Positions 31,021-40,019 of a stretch of DNA of 64,000 nt are shown piece by piece. Within the stretch, counting starts at the first letter, position 1. Every line of letters begins with the position of its first letter. Both the position numbers and the translations under genes were made by a program. The stretch covers positions 1 through 64,000 of the forward strand of contig NZ_JACEGD010000032.1 in assembly GCF_016031635.1 (NCBI RefSeq), written 5' to 3'. The notes beneath the pieces were generated by a model. The model was given only the letters and a program-made list of their open reading frames with translations. It was not told where the DNA came from and made no database searches. The DNA is from Bradyrhizobium diversitatis. Its GTDB lineage: Bacteria; Pseudomonadota; Alphaproteobacteria; Rhizobiales; Xanthobacteraceae.

Positions 31021-31272
31021 CTATCCGCCCTTCAACGCGTTCTTGACCTCGCCGTCGGGCCAGGTCTCCTCCGCCGCGATCACCCGCACGCGGCTTTGAT
31101 CGGCGGTATTCACCAGCACGTGCGAACTCATCGGGTCACTGCTCTGCTCGAGACGCAATTCGGTTTCCGGCTTCCAGCTCAGCGTGGTCGCGAGATCGCC
31201 GGGGAAAATCTGCCACTGCGATCCGTCGTCGAGTTCGACGACGTGGCTTTCCGCATGCGTGCGTATCTTCAT
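31021..31272 (-). CDS. small hypothetical protein (83 aa)
   Basis: MKIRTHAESHVVELDDGSQW then QIFPGDLATTLSWKPETELR and SRVRVIAAEETW. Looks like a small all-beta protein. No family recognised. The ATG at 31272 is used; extensions upstream overlap the end of the next gene in a different frame. Confidence 0.6.
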   Translation of the reverse strand: MKIRTHAESHVVELDDGSQWQIFPGDLATTLSWKPETELRLEQSSDPMSSHVLVNTADQSRVRVIAAEETWPDGEVKNALKGG

Positions 31273-31339
31273 TCGACCCCGATTCGATTTGCCGATCGTG
31301 CGAAGGAAGGCCCCGGCATCAAGCCGGGACCCTGCTCCG

Positions 31340-31597
31340 TCAGTCGTTGTCGTGAATGACGGTCTTGCTGCGGTTGCCGAATTCATCTTCCTTCTTGATC
31401 ACCGTGGTGCGGTCGGCAGGCTCGCGTTCCCTGATGACGGTGGTGCGGTCGTGGTCGCGGTCGCGCTCACGATATTCGTGCGACTGGCCGACCGTTACGC
31501 CTGCGCCGGCCGGTCCGACGTGAACGCCGACCTCGTCGGCGAACACAGGCGCTGCGACGGCGGTGACCATGGCTGCGGCAAGCAGATATTTCCTCAT
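31340..31597 (-). CDS. secreted charged small protein (85 aa)
   Basis: Signal peptide MRKYLLAAAMVTAVAAPVFA, then DEVGVHVGPAGAGVTVGQSH and a highly charged repeat-like tail with two TTVI-(R/K)-(E/K) units. Periplasmic, unknown function. A near-consensus EcfG site on the minus strand (GGAAC, 16 bases, CATT; 31648 down to 31624) lies upstream, so stress induction is possible. Ribosome site AAGGAGGAG. Confidence 0.7.
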   Translation of the reverse strand: MRKYLLAAAMVTAVAAPVFADEVGVHVGPAGAGVTVGQSHEYRERDRDHDRTTVIREREPADRTTVIKKEDEFGNRSKTVIHDND

Positions 31598-31743
31598 CTT
31601 CTCCTCCTTCCTGGTGTGGAGGGAATGCGGGAGTGCGACACTTGTTCCGGTGGGAACCGCCGACGCAATCAGGCAGAATTCTCACATCGCCGCCGTTCCA
31701 GGAACCGACTCACACGCGCCATGTTTCCGGCTAGAATGCGCTC

Positions 31744-32973
31744 ATGACGCACGCTGATTCCTCGCCTCGTCCAACTCGCCGCGCCCTGCTCCAATCGGCG
31801 TTCGGTGCAGCCGCCTTGCTCGCCGTCCCGACGCGCCCTCTCGCCGCGCCTCCGGGATTCGACGAATGGCGCGAGAGCTTTCGCGCCCGCGCGATGGCGA
31901 AAGGTATTTCAGCCGCGACGTGGCAGCGCGCGATGGGGCGGATCGATCCGGACATGAGCGTATTCAAGCAGATGCGCAACCAGCCGGAATTCAACGAACA
32001 GCTCTGGCAATACATCAACCGCCGCGTCTCGGACTGGCGCATCATCAACGGCAAGATCGCGCTCAAGAACAACGAGGCGCTGCTTACGCGCGTCGAGCGC
32101 GATTTCGGCGTCGAACGCGGCACGCTGCTGGCGCTGTGGGGCGTCGAGTCCGCCTATGGCGATCCCCTGGTGCAGCAGAACCACATGAGGCCGGTGTTTC
32201 CCTCGTTGGCCGCGCTCGCCTGGAACGAGCCGCGCCGCAAGGCCTATTGGGAGACCGAGTTGATCAACGCCCTGCGCATCGTCGACAAGGGCTGGAGCGC
32301 GCCCGAGGAGATGCGCGGCTCGTGGGCCGGCGCGATGGGGCATTCGCAATGGATGCCGGAGGTCTGGCTCAATGTCGGCATCGACTATGACGGCGACGGC
32401 AAGGTGTCGCCATTCGGCAAGCCCGACGACGCACTGGGCTCGACGGCGAAGTATCTCGTCAACCGCGGCAAGTGGCATCGCGGCGAGCATTGGGGCTACG
32501 AGGTGCGCGTACCCGGCGGCATGAGCGGAAGCCGCACCTACGCGGCCTGGCAGGCGGCCGGCGTCACCCGCGCCGACGGCCAGCCGTTTCCGCAGCCGAA
32601 CGCATCCGCGCAGATGTGGACGCCGGTTGCGGGCGGGCCGACCTTCCTGCTCGGGCCGAATTTCTATTCGGTGAAGAGCTATAACCCTTCCATGAACTAT
32701 GCGCTGGCGATCTGCCATCTCGGCGACCGCTGCCTGGGAGCGCCACCCTTCATCCAGCCCTTCCCCGGCTCCGAGCGTGCGCTAACGCTGGCCGAGGTGC
32801 AGGAGATGCAGACGCGCCTGACCAAGGCCGGCTTCGATACCGGCGGTACCGACGGACGCGTCGGCAACGACACGATGAAGGCGGTGAAGGATTTTCAGCA
32901 GCGCGCCGGCATCACGCCGGCGGATGGTTATGGTGGGCTGAAGGTGCTGGCGAAGCTGCGGCAGGGCTCGTAG
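31744..32973 (+). CDS. lytic murein transglycosylase (MltB-like) with peptidoglycan-binding domain
   Basis: 409 residues. Tat-like signal TRRALLQSAFGAAALLA (about 12-28). Catalytic domain with LLALWGVESAYGDP (catalytic Glu in the GVES-type motif), SWAGAMGHSQWMPEVWL and SSALGSTAKYL-like lines as in the MltB/Slt35 family, then a C-terminal PG_binding_1 domain (LTLAEVQEMQTRLTKAGFDT through VKDFQQRAGI). It cleaves glycan strands to anhydromuropeptides in the periplasm. Confidence 0.92.
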   Translation: MTHADSSPRPTRRALLQSAFGAAALLAVPTRPLAAPPGFDEWRESFRARAMAKGISAATWQRAMGRIDPDMSVFKQMRNQPEFNEQLWQYINRRVSDWRIINGKIALKNNEALLTRVERDFGVERGTLLALWGVESAYGDPLVQQNHMRPVFPSLAALAWNEPRRKAYWETELINALRIVDKGWSAPEEMRGSWAGAMGHSQWMPEVWLNVGIDYDGDGKVSPFGKPDDALGSTAKYLVNRGKWHRGEHWGYEVRVPGGMSGSRTYAAWQAAGVTRADGQPFPQPNASAQMWTPVAGGPTFLLGPNFYSVKSYNPSMNYALAICHLGDRCLGAPPFIQPFPGSERALTLAEVQEMQTRLTKAGFDTGGTDGRVGNDTMKAVKDFQQRAGITPADGYGGLKVLAKLRQGS

Positions 32974-32980
32974 GTACCCC

Positions 32981-33071
32981 GTCATTGCGGAGCTCGCGTA
33001 GCGAGAACCCGGAATCTCGCGCCACAATCTCTGGATTCCGGGTTCGAGGCTTCGCCTCGCCCAGGAATGAC
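32981..33071. repeat. palindromic intergenic repeat (GTCATTGCGG ... AATGAC)
   Basis: Starts GTCATTGCGGAGCTCGCGTA and ends CCCAGGAATGAC, with GAACCCGGAATC / GGATTCCGGGTTC as the inner stem. A classic rhizobial REP/RPE-type unit, between two convergent genes. Confidence 0.85.
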
Positions 33072-33079
33072 AGCCTGCC

Positions 33080-33889
33080 TCAGTGCCTGTATTGCGGCTC
33101 TTCCGCATCGAGCTGGCGGCGGACCGCGGCAAGATGCAGCCGCGCGGATTCGGCATCTCCCTCGCGCATCTGCTTGTAGGTCGCGGCCGCAATCGCAGGA
33201 TCGACCGGCAACACCTTTCGCCCCGTCGACATCGCCAGCACCTGAACCTCGGCAGCGCGCTCAAGGTAGTAGAGATCGTCCCAGGCCTCCGCGATGGTCG
33301 GCGCCAGCACCATCACGCCGTGATGCTTCATGAAGACGATGTCGGCATCGCCGACGGCGGAGGCTATGCGCGCGCCTTCACGGTTGTCGAGTGCAAGACC
33401 GTTGTACTCGCGGTCGACCGCGGTGCGGCCGTAGAATTTCAGCGCGGTCTGGCCGGCCCAGATCAGGGGCTCGCCCTCGGTCATCGACAGCGCCGTGGCG
33501 TAGGGCATGTGGGTGTGGAAGGCGACCTTGGCGCGCGGCAGCAGCCTGTGCATCTCGGCATGGATGTAGAAGGCGGTCGCCTCCGGCACACCCTCGCCGT
33601 CGAGCACGTTGCCGTGGAAGTCGCAGATCAGGAGCTTCGATGCGGTCAGCTCGCGGAAAGCGTAGCCGTAGGGATTGACGAGAAACAGATCATCATGGCC
33701 GGGTACGACGGCCGAGAAATGATTGCAGATGCCCTCCTCGAAACCGTTGCGCGCCGCCATGCGGAAGCAGGCGGCCAGATCCTCGCGCGCGGTGCGGATC
33801 GCGTCGGTCGCGAGGTCCGGCCGGTTGGAGCGGAATGGAGCGGGCGCTGGTGAGGACGCGTGAAGGCTATGCGCCATGGCGAAGGACAC
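33080..33889 (-). CDS. class II aldolase/adducin family protein
   Basis: 269 residues. Metal-binding His in VAFHTHMPYATAL (HTHxxxA) and the later His in MKHHGVMVLAP; EEGICNHFSAVVPG opens the domain. Related enzymes act on sugar phosphates such as fuculose phosphate or carry aldolase/epimerase roles; substrate unknown. Cytoplasmic. Same strand as the SDR 84 bases upstream, so likely one operon. Confidence 0.9.
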   Translation of the reverse strand: MSFAMAHSLHASSPAPAPFRSNRPDLATDAIRTAREDLAACFRMAARNGFEEGICNHFSAVVPGHDDLFLVNPYGYAFRELTASKLLICDFHGNVLDGEGVPEATAFYIHAEMHRLLPRAKVAFHTHMPYATALSMTEGEPLIWAGQTALKFYGRTAVDREYNGLALDNREGARIASAVGDADIVFMKHHGVMVLAPTIAEAWDDLYYLERAAEVQVLAMSTGRKVLPVDPAIAAATYKQMREGDAESARLHLAAVRRQLDAEEPQYRH

Positions 33890-33973
33890 CTCTGTCGGTC
33901 GGGATCTGTCAGCCTTGTACAGGGACTGCGCCTGCGCGTCAGCCCCTGCAACCGCCGCCCTGCCCTGCGCGGC

Positions 33974-34789
33974 TCAGGTCCGCCGCGGCACGCCGCCCGC
34001 GTTCATTCCGCCGTCGATGACGAGCTCGCTGCCGGTGACATAGCGCGAGGCATCGGACGCCAGATACAGCACGCCGGAGGCGATCTCCGCGGCATGGCCG
34101 GCACGGCCGAGGGGCGTGACGACCTTGGCGCGCTCCTCCGGATCGATCGGCGCGTTCTGGCCGGCGCCGGTCGCCCCGGTCGGGATCTTGCCCCAGATCG
34201 GGGTATCGATGATGCCGGGGTGAACCGAATTGACGCGGATGCCGTCGCCCGCCGCCGCGCACTCCATCGCGATCGATTTGGCGAACAATCGCACGCCGCC
34301 CTTGGTCGCCGAATAGGCCGACAACCCGGGCGAGCCGCGCAAGCCCGCCAGCGACGACATCATGACGATCGAGCCACCGCCGGTCTTGCGCATCAAGGGC
34401 AGGCAATGCTTGACCGAGAGGAATACGCCATCGAGATTGATCGCATTCTGCTTGCGCCAGTCAGCAAGCGCCATGTCGACGATCGAGGGCACGGCGATGC
34501 CGATGCCGGCGTTGGAGACCATGATGTCGAGCCGGCCGTAGCGCTTCGCGATGTCGGCGACGACCTCCACCCAGCGCTCCTCGCTGGTGACGTCCTGCTC
34601 CAGGAAGATCGCCTTGCCGCCGGCCTTGGTGACGCGCCTGGCGAGCTCCGGGCCGCGCAGCTCGTCGATATCGGTGATGACGACCGCGGCGCCTTCGCGC
34701 GCGAACAGCTCGACGATGGCCTCGCCGATGCCGGAAGCGCCGCCGGTCACCAGTGCGACCTTGCCCTCAACCTGCCCTGTCATGTTCAC
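33974..34789 (-). CDS. short-chain dehydrogenase/reductase (SDR)
   Basis: 271 residues, classical SDR: VTGGASGIGEA (TGxxxGxG), VSNAGIG (NAG), catalytic Ser in MMSSLAGLRGS and YSATKGG (YxxxK), then HPGIIDTPIW and VIDGGMNAGG tail. Oxidises or reduces an unidentified alcohol or sugar with NAD(P). Cytoplasmic. Probably an operon with the class II aldolase, hinting at sugar or polyol catabolism. Confidence 0.92.
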   Translation of the reverse strand: MNMTGQVEGKVALVTGGASGIGEAIVELFAREGAAVVITDIDELRGPELARRVTKAGGKAIFLEQDVTSEERWVEVVADIAKRYGRLDIMVSNAGIGIAVPSIVDMALADWRKQNAINLDGVFLSVKHCLPLMRKTGGGSIVMMSSLAGLRGSPGLSAYSATKGGVRLFAKSIAMECAAAGDGIRVNSVHPGIIDTPIWGKIPTGATGAGQNAPIDPEERAKVVTPLGRAGHAAEIASGVLYLASDASRYVTGSELVIDGGMNAGGVPRRT

Positions 34790-34823
34790 TCCCGTTTTTG
34801 TTGTTTGAGCGCGCTATCCTTGC

Positions 34824-34872
34824 GCATGATCTCCGCGCAAACGCGGACCGCGTTTGTCGCGAGGGATCATGC
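34824..34872. repeat. single-stem palindromic repeat, copy 4
   Basis: GCATGATCTCCGCGCAAACG to CGAGGGATCATGC, the first stem of the family without the AAGCGCGATG stem. It lies right after the recJ stop codon (34874). Confidence 0.85.
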
Positions 34873-34873
34873 G

Positions 34874-36715
34874 TCATCTAATCACGGATGGCCCTTGATC
34901 GGGTAGCGCGACGTCGACGACGCGGAATTGCACGCGCTCGGCGCCCTGGTAGCGGTCGACCGAGAGCGAGCCCGCGACATGCAGCTGCTGGCCTCGATTG
35001 GCGAGCAGCGCATTGCCGAGCTTCTGGCCGACCGAACGGAACGCGATGCCGTTGACCATGGCGCCGTCGCCCGACTTGAAACGCAGGCGCAGATGCGCCT
35101 GCCCGACCTCGTCGGCGAACACGAGCTGGTGCGCCGGCAGTGCCAGCACGGGCTCCGGATTGCCGCTGCCGAAGGGACCGGCGCGGTTGAGCGTCGTCGC
35201 CAGCTCCGGCGTCACAGCACGTGCGGAGACCGCGCCGTCGATATAGAGCTCGTTGACGTGGCGCGCCTCTGCGACATCGCGTGCCAGCGCGTTTTCGACA
35301 TAGGCGCGGAATTCGGCGAGCTTCTCTTTCCGCAGCGTGACGCCGGCGGCCATCGCATGCCCGCCGCCCTTGAGCAGGATGCCGTCGGCGACCGCCTGCC
35401 GCACTGCCTTGCCGAGATCGACGCCGGCGATCGAGCGGCCCGAGCCGGTGCCGATGCCGCCGGGCTCCAGCGCAATGGCAAAGGCAGGCCGCGAGAACTT
35501 CTCCTTCAGGCGGGAGGCGACGAGGCCGACCACGCCGGGATGCCAGCCTTCCGAGGCCGTGACGATCACGGCGAGCTTGTCCTCCAGCCCGATCGAGGCC
35601 AGTGCCTCGGCTTCGGCCTGGGCTTCGGCGGCCTGCTCGATGACGCGGCGCTCGCTGTTGAGACGATCGAGCTCCGCCGCGATCCGCGCAGCCTCGACGC
35701 TGTCGCCCTCCAGCAGCAACCGCACGCCGAGATCGGCGCGGCCGATGCGGCCGCCGGCATTGACGCGCGGCCCTAGCATGAAGCCGAGATGCCAGGCCTC
35801 CGGCGGGCCGTTGAGCCGCGCCACGTCCATCAGTGCGGTATGCCCGACATGGTCGCGCCGTCGCATCGCGATCAGGCCCTTGGCCACGAAGGCGCGGTTG
35901 AGACCGATCAGCGGCGCCACGTCGGCGACCGTGCCGAGCGCGACGTGATGCAGCATGCCGAGCAGATCCGGCTCCGGCATCTCGGAGGTCCAGAAGTCGC
36001 GCTGGCGCAGTTCGCGGTTGACGGCGACCAGTGTCACCAGCACGAGGCCGACGGCAGCGAGATGACCGAGGCCGGAGAGATCGTCGGGGCGGTTCGGATT
36101 GACCAGCGCATCGACTTCGGGAAGGTCGAGCCCGCATTGGTGGTGGTCGATCACGACCACGGACATGCCGAGACGTTTTGCTTCTGCGAGCGGCTCGACG
36201 CTGGTGGTGCCGCAATCGACGGTCACGAGCAGCGTCGCGCCCTTTGCTGCAAGCGCCCGCACCGCCTCGGTATTGGGGCCGTAGCCTTCGAATATCCGGT
36301 CGGGAATATGGATCAGCGGATCGAGCCCGCAATGGCGCAGGTGCCAGGCAAGCAGCGCCGCCGAGGTGGCGCCGTCGACGTCGTAGTCGCCGAAGATCGC
36401 GACCTTCTCGCCCCTTGCCGCGGCATCGGCGATCCGCTTGGCGGCGGCTTCCATCTCCGTCACGGTGAACGGGTCCGGCAGCAGCTTTCGGATGGTCGGA
36501 TCGAGAAAGTCGAGCACCGCGTCGATATCTATCCCGCGGCCGGCCAGCACCCGCGCCAGCAGTTCCGGCAGTTGGTGCCGCTGCACGATGGCGAGCGCCT
36601 GCGCCGCCCCGCGCCCGTCCAGCCGGTCGCGCCAGAGCTTGTCGGTCAGCGAACGTGCCACGCCCAGGAAAGCCTGGGGCGCTTCGACGGGCAAGGCGGT
36701 GGCGGGCGGCGTCAT
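34874..36715 (-). CDS. recJ: single-stranded-DNA-specific exonuclease RecJ
   Basis: 613 residues. DHH phosphoesterase motifs: GDYDVDGATSAA, DCGTTS, VIDHHQCG and later GRIGRAD and VGLVASRLKE; DHHA1 part with GGGHAMAAGVTL near 445-455; OB fold at the C-terminus (LRLRFKSGDG, VAGSLSVDRYQGAERVQFRV). 5'-3' single-strand exonuclease for recombination and mismatch repair. Start could be 36757, but 36715 (MTPPATALPVE) is a cleaner beginning. Orientation matches the hom/glpX block about 7.5 kb away. Confidence 0.95.
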   Translation of the reverse strand: MTPPATALPVEAPQAFLGVARSLTDKLWRDRLDGRGAAQALAIVQRHQLPELLARVLAGRGIDIDAVLDFLDPTIRKLLPDPFTVTEMEAAAKRIADAAARGEKVAIFGDYDVDGATSAALLAWHLRHCGLDPLIHIPDRIFEGYGPNTEAVRALAAKGATLLVTVDCGTTSVEPLAEAKRLGMSVVVIDHHQCGLDLPEVDALVNPNRPDDLSGLGHLAAVGLVLVTLVAVNRELRQRDFWTSEMPEPDLLGMLHHVALGTVADVAPLIGLNRAFVAKGLIAMRRRDHVGHTALMDVARLNGPPEAWHLGFMLGPRVNAGGRIGRADLGVRLLLEGDSVEAARIAAELDRLNSERRVIEQAAEAQAEAEALASIGLEDKLAVIVTASEGWHPGVVGLVASRLKEKFSRPAFAIALEPGGIGTGSGRSIAGVDLGKAVRQAVADGILLKGGGHAMAAGVTLRKEKLAEFRAYVENALARDVAEARHVNELYIDGAVSARAVTPELATTLNRAGPFGSGNPEPVLALPAHQLVFADEVGQAHLRLRFKSGDGAMVNGIAFRSVGQKLGNALLANRGQQLHVAGSLSVDRYQGAERVQFRVVDVALPDQGPSVIR

Positions 36716-37002
36716 GGCGGATGCAACTTGTTGGGAGCTCGGGGTCCAGGCGATCACGCGGACGCACGGTTACTGGCTGTCCGAGGATTGGCCGGCAATC
36801 GGCCGGGATTTGCAACGGCCCGGACGCACAAAGCGGTGGATGGCCGCTCGGCCGGCCGGGGTGACTACCATTTAGGCATTCCGCCGAACAGCAAATTAAG
36901 CAGGCGTTAGGCGGAATCTTCGAAAAAGAATCGTATTCGATCTGTAAGTCGTTGTTCCCCGTTCATTGCAGATCAGGCCTCATTGCCAAGGGAAGCTCCC
37001 CG

Positions 37003-38079
37003 ATGTCTGCTGCGCTGGGTCTGAAAGCCAAGCCGATTGCCCCCGAAGCCACGGACGATGATTCCGACATCTCCGCGCTGATCAACCGCCTCACTGCCGA
37101 GGTCAACCAGATCGCGATCGACAAGACCAAGTCGATCCAGCAGATCACCAATCAGATGAAGATGCTGGCGCTGAACGCGCTGATCGAGAGTTCGCGCGCA
37201 GGCGCGCAGGGCGCAGGCTTTGCGGTGGTGGCGCAGGAGGTGCGCGGCGTCGGCCAGCAGGTCGAGACCATCGCGCGCGAACTCGAAACCCAATTGACGA
37301 AACGCACCGGCGATCTCGTCTCCTCGATCGAGCGCATGAGCCAGCGTTCGCGCGGCGAGCGCATGGTCGATCTGTCGCTCAACGCCATCGAGCTGATCGA
37401 CCGCAATCTCTATGAGCGCACCTGCGACGTGCGCTGGTGGGCGACCGATTCCGCCGTGGTCGATTGCGCGGCCTCGCCTGGGGCTGCGGCCGTCTCCCAT
37501 GCCTCGCAGCGCCTCGGCGTGATCCTGGGGGCCTACACGGTCTATCTCGACCTCTGGCTCTGCGATCTCGACGGCAACGTCATCGCCAACGGCCGCGCCG
37601 ACCGCTTTCGCGTCGTCGGCCAGAACGTCGCCCACACCAGATGGTTTCGCGAGGCACGGTCCTTGCGCTCCGGCGATGACTATGTCGCCGGCGACGTCGA
37701 GAACCAGCCGCTGCTCGGCAACGCGCAGGTCGCGACCTATTGCGCCAGCGTCCGCGACGGCGGCCAGGCCAATGGCGCGCCGATCGGCGTGCTCGCCATC
37801 CATTTCGACTGGGAGCCGCAGGCCCGCGCCATCGTCCAGGGCGTGCGCGTCGGCGACAGCGACAAGGCCCGCGTGCTGCTGGTCGACTCGAATTTTCGCG
37901 TGATCGCGGCCTCCGACGGCCAGGGCATCCTCAGCGAGCGCATCTCGCTGTCGCTGGATGGCCAGCGTTCCGGCTTCTATCAGGACCGCTCCGGCACGAT
38001 GGTCGCCTTCCATGCGACGCCCGGCTACGAGACCTATCGGGGCCTCGGCTGGTATGGCGTGATCGTCTGCGGGGCCTGA
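37003..38079 (+). CDS. cytoplasmic protein with N-terminal MCP signalling hairpin and C-terminal Cache-like sensor
   Basis: 358 residues. Residues about 35-95 contain the methyl-accepting protein tip: SIQQITNQMKMLALNALIES, SRAGAQGAGFAVVAQEVRGV. No transmembrane segment. The C-terminal 230 residues (ERTCDVRWWATDSAVVDCAA, WLCDLDGNVIANGRADRF, VLLVDSNFRVIAASDGQGIL, LGWYGVIVCG) resemble a PAS/Cache ligand-binding module. The order (signal tip first, sensor last) is the reverse of usual MCPs. It would talk to a CheA kinase or act as a scaffold. Start at 37003 has GGGAAG upstream. Confidence 0.82.
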   Translation: MSAALGLKAKPIAPEATDDDSDISALINRLTAEVNQIAIDKTKSIQQITNQMKMLALNALIESSRAGAQGAGFAVVAQEVRGVGQQVETIARELETQLTKRTGDLVSSIERMSQRSRGERMVDLSLNAIELIDRNLYERTCDVRWWATDSAVVDCAASPGAAAVSHASQRLGVILGAYTVYLDLWLCDLDGNVIANGRADRFRVVGQNVAHTRWFREARSLRSGDDYVAGDVENQPLLGNAQVATYCASVRDGGQANGAPIGVLAIHFDWEPQARAIVQGVRVGDSDKARVLLVDSNFRVIAASDGQGILSERISLSLDGQRSGFYQDRSGTMVAFHATPGYETYRGLGWYGVIVCGA

Positions 38080-38484
38080 GGCGAGCAGCGGCCGTCCGCG
38101 AAACCGGATCGTTCTCGGCCACCCGATCCAATCCTCGAAAACAACCCCATGCACAGTAGCTCGAGGCTTGTTTTCATTGGTGTTTCTCAAGGGCACCCTG
38201 CCGCCCCGTCTTTCGTCCGTCGAAACGCTTTGACACGTCGGGCAAAACACTGGCAATCTAAGATCATCACAGGTTGCGTGCACGGCATGAGGGACTGATC
38301 CCTTCCGCTGCGATCTTGTGATATCGCAGCCCAGCTTCTGAAGCATTTTCCGGCAAGGCTCGCCCGTTACAGGCAAGAGCCTGCGCCATGGCTCGCATAG
38401 AGTCGCTTCGCATCACGTTGATCGACGTGACAGCGCGAGCTCCCCTGGTTCGTCTCGCGCTCCGATAGACCGAGGAGACATGCC
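38080..38484. other. intergenic stretch with one repeat
   Basis: About 400 bases. Holds the inverted 25-mer repeat at 38136-38160 and nothing else I can support. Confidence 0.4.
38136..38160 (-). repeat. 25-base intergenic repeat, copy 2
   Basis: CGAAAACAACCCCATGCACA followed by GTAGC; exact reverse complement of 16233-16257. Confidence 0.85.
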
Positions 38485-39228
38485 ATGAAGATCGTCGTGA
38501 TCGGCGGAACCGGCTTGATCGGATCGAAGCTCGTCGCGAAGCTCAAGCAACAGGGCCACGAGGTGGTGGCAGCCTCGCCGAAATCAGGCGTGAACGCCGT
38601 GACCGGCGAAGGCCTTGCCGCGGCGCTGGCGGGCGCGGAGGTCGTCGTCGATGTCGCCAACGCGCCGTCCTGGGAGCCGGCTGCCGTGCTCGAGTTCTTC
38701 CAGCGGTCGAGCAGGAATCTCGGCGCGACAGAGGCCGCAGCAGACGTGAAACATCACGTGGCGCTCTCGATCGTCGGTACCGACCGCGCGCCCGACAACG
38801 CCTATTTCCGTGCCAAGCTGGCGCAGGAAACCATCATCAAGTCCGCCTCGGTCCCCTACTCGATCGTGCGCGCCACCCAGTTCTTCGAATTCCTCGGGGC
38901 CATCGCCGAGACAGGCGTGATCGACGGCAAGATCGTCGTTCCCACGGCCCAGTTTCAGCCGATCGCGGCCGACGACGTCGTCGATCGGCTCGCGGAGGTC
39001 GCAACCGGCAAGCCGCTCAACGGCACGATCGATATCGCTGGCCCCGAGAAGGCCCCCTTCAATGAATTCATCGCACGCCGCCTGAAGGCATCGCGCGATG
39101 TCCGCCCAGTGGTGGGGGATCCGAAGGCGCCCTATTACGGCGCCCTCATTGACGACAAGTCGCTGACCCCGCTCGGCGATGCGCGGCTGGGGACAACGCC
39201 GCTCGCAACATGGCTCGCGAGCCTCTGA
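38485..39228 (+). CDS. NmrA-like NAD(P)-binding oxidoreductase
   Basis: 247 residues. VIGGTGLIGSKLVAKLKQQG is the Rossmann loop; VDVANAPSWEPAAVLEFFQR, the NVLGATEAAADVKHHVALSI-like stretch and YFRAKLAQETIIKSASVPYS with ATQFFEF mark the NAD-dependent epimerase/NmrA group found near LysR or cupin genes. Substrate unknown. The cupin gene begins 52 bases downstream, probable operon. Confidence 0.88.
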   Translation: MKIVVIGGTGLIGSKLVAKLKQQGHEVVAASPKSGVNAVTGEGLAAALAGAEVVVDVANAPSWEPAAVLEFFQRSSRNLGATEAAADVKHHVALSIVGTDRAPDNAYFRAKLAQETIIKSASVPYSIVRATQFFEFLGAIAETGVIDGKIVVPTAQFQPIAADDVVDRLAEVATGKPLNGTIDIAGPEKAPFNEFIARRLKASRDVRPVVGDPKAPYYGALIDDKSLTPLGDARLGTTPLATWLASL

Positions 39229-39279
39229 AGGCTCGGCCAGACTCAACCACGATGGAAATGGCAAAGAAGGGGAAATCCC

Positions 39280-39708
39280 ATGCGAAGATTGCTGATCGCA
39301 ACCGCGGTTTATGCCGCATCCTTCCTGGCGGCCCATGCAGCAGAGACCGCCGCCCAATCGGCCGCCCCCTTGGCCAAGGTCACGATCGTCTTTGACCAGG
39401 CGCTGCCTAATGTCCCCGGCAAGAGCATGAAGGGCGTGCTGGTCGAGTACGGGCCCGGAGGCTCCTCGCCCGCCCACATTCACGCGCCGTCCGCCTTCAT
39501 CTATGCCACGGTCCTCGAAGGAGCGATCCGCAGTCAGGTCAATGATGGCCCGGCCAAGGTCTTTCACAAGGGAGAGAACTTCTCTGAAAGGCCCGGTGAC
39601 CGCCACGCCGTCAGCGCCAATGCCAGCAATAGCGAGCCCGCGAAGCTGCTGGCCGTGTTCGTGGTGGACACGACCGACAAGGAGCTGACGACGCCGATCG
39701 CGAAGTAA
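39280..39708 (+). CDS. secreted cupin protein
   Basis: 142 residues. Signal peptide MRRLLIATAVYAASFLAAHA; cupin core with YGPGGSSPAHIHAPSAFIYA and GDRHAVSANAS. Close paralogue of 29386-29889 (shared ALPNVPGK, YGPGG, SANAS..EPA.L.AVFV). The second metal His set (HIHA vs HRHA) is kept. Periplasmic; function unknown. Confidence 0.85.
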   Translation: MRRLLIATAVYAASFLAAHAAETAAQSAAPLAKVTIVFDQALPNVPGKSMKGVLVEYGPGGSSPAHIHAPSAFIYATVLEGAIRSQVNDGPAKVFHKGENFSERPGDRHAVSANASNSEPAKLLAVFVVDTTDKELTTPIAK

Positions 39709-40019
39709 CGCCGGACCGGTTCGTGCCGTCAGAGGCCGCGACGCGCCGCCATTTCGGCTGCAAGCAGCAGAGCAGCGTCACAAGCGCGAAGAGGTTCTGC
39801 AGGCGGGCTTTGCCGAGACGGAAGGCAAGGACCTCACGCTGAGAATTGCGTAACGCGCAATTCCGCGGTCGCATGCATCCGCCGACCAATTCTACTTGCT
39901 AGCTTGTCGTAACCGGCGCAGCATGGCTGCCTCCGGCCACATGGCTGATCAGGCCGGTCGCAACCGCGCGAACAATGGCGCAAGATAACCAAGATAAAAG
40001 ACTAAAGCGGAGGAAACGC

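Noticed and set aside
31624..31648. Fourth EcfG promoter (minus strand, before 31597)
   Set aside because: The -10 element reads CATT instead of CGTT; mentioned as a possibility but not called as a feature.
34878..36815. Long open frame of 645 codons in another frame across recJ
   Set aside because: Arg/Ala/Pro-rich shadow typical of GC-rich DNA; recJ in the correct frame is unmistakable.
39740..39850. Coding-like end (ending GFAETEGKDLTLRIA) after the cupin gene
   Set aside because: No start codon or ribosome site and no recognised family; too little to call a gene or a remnant.
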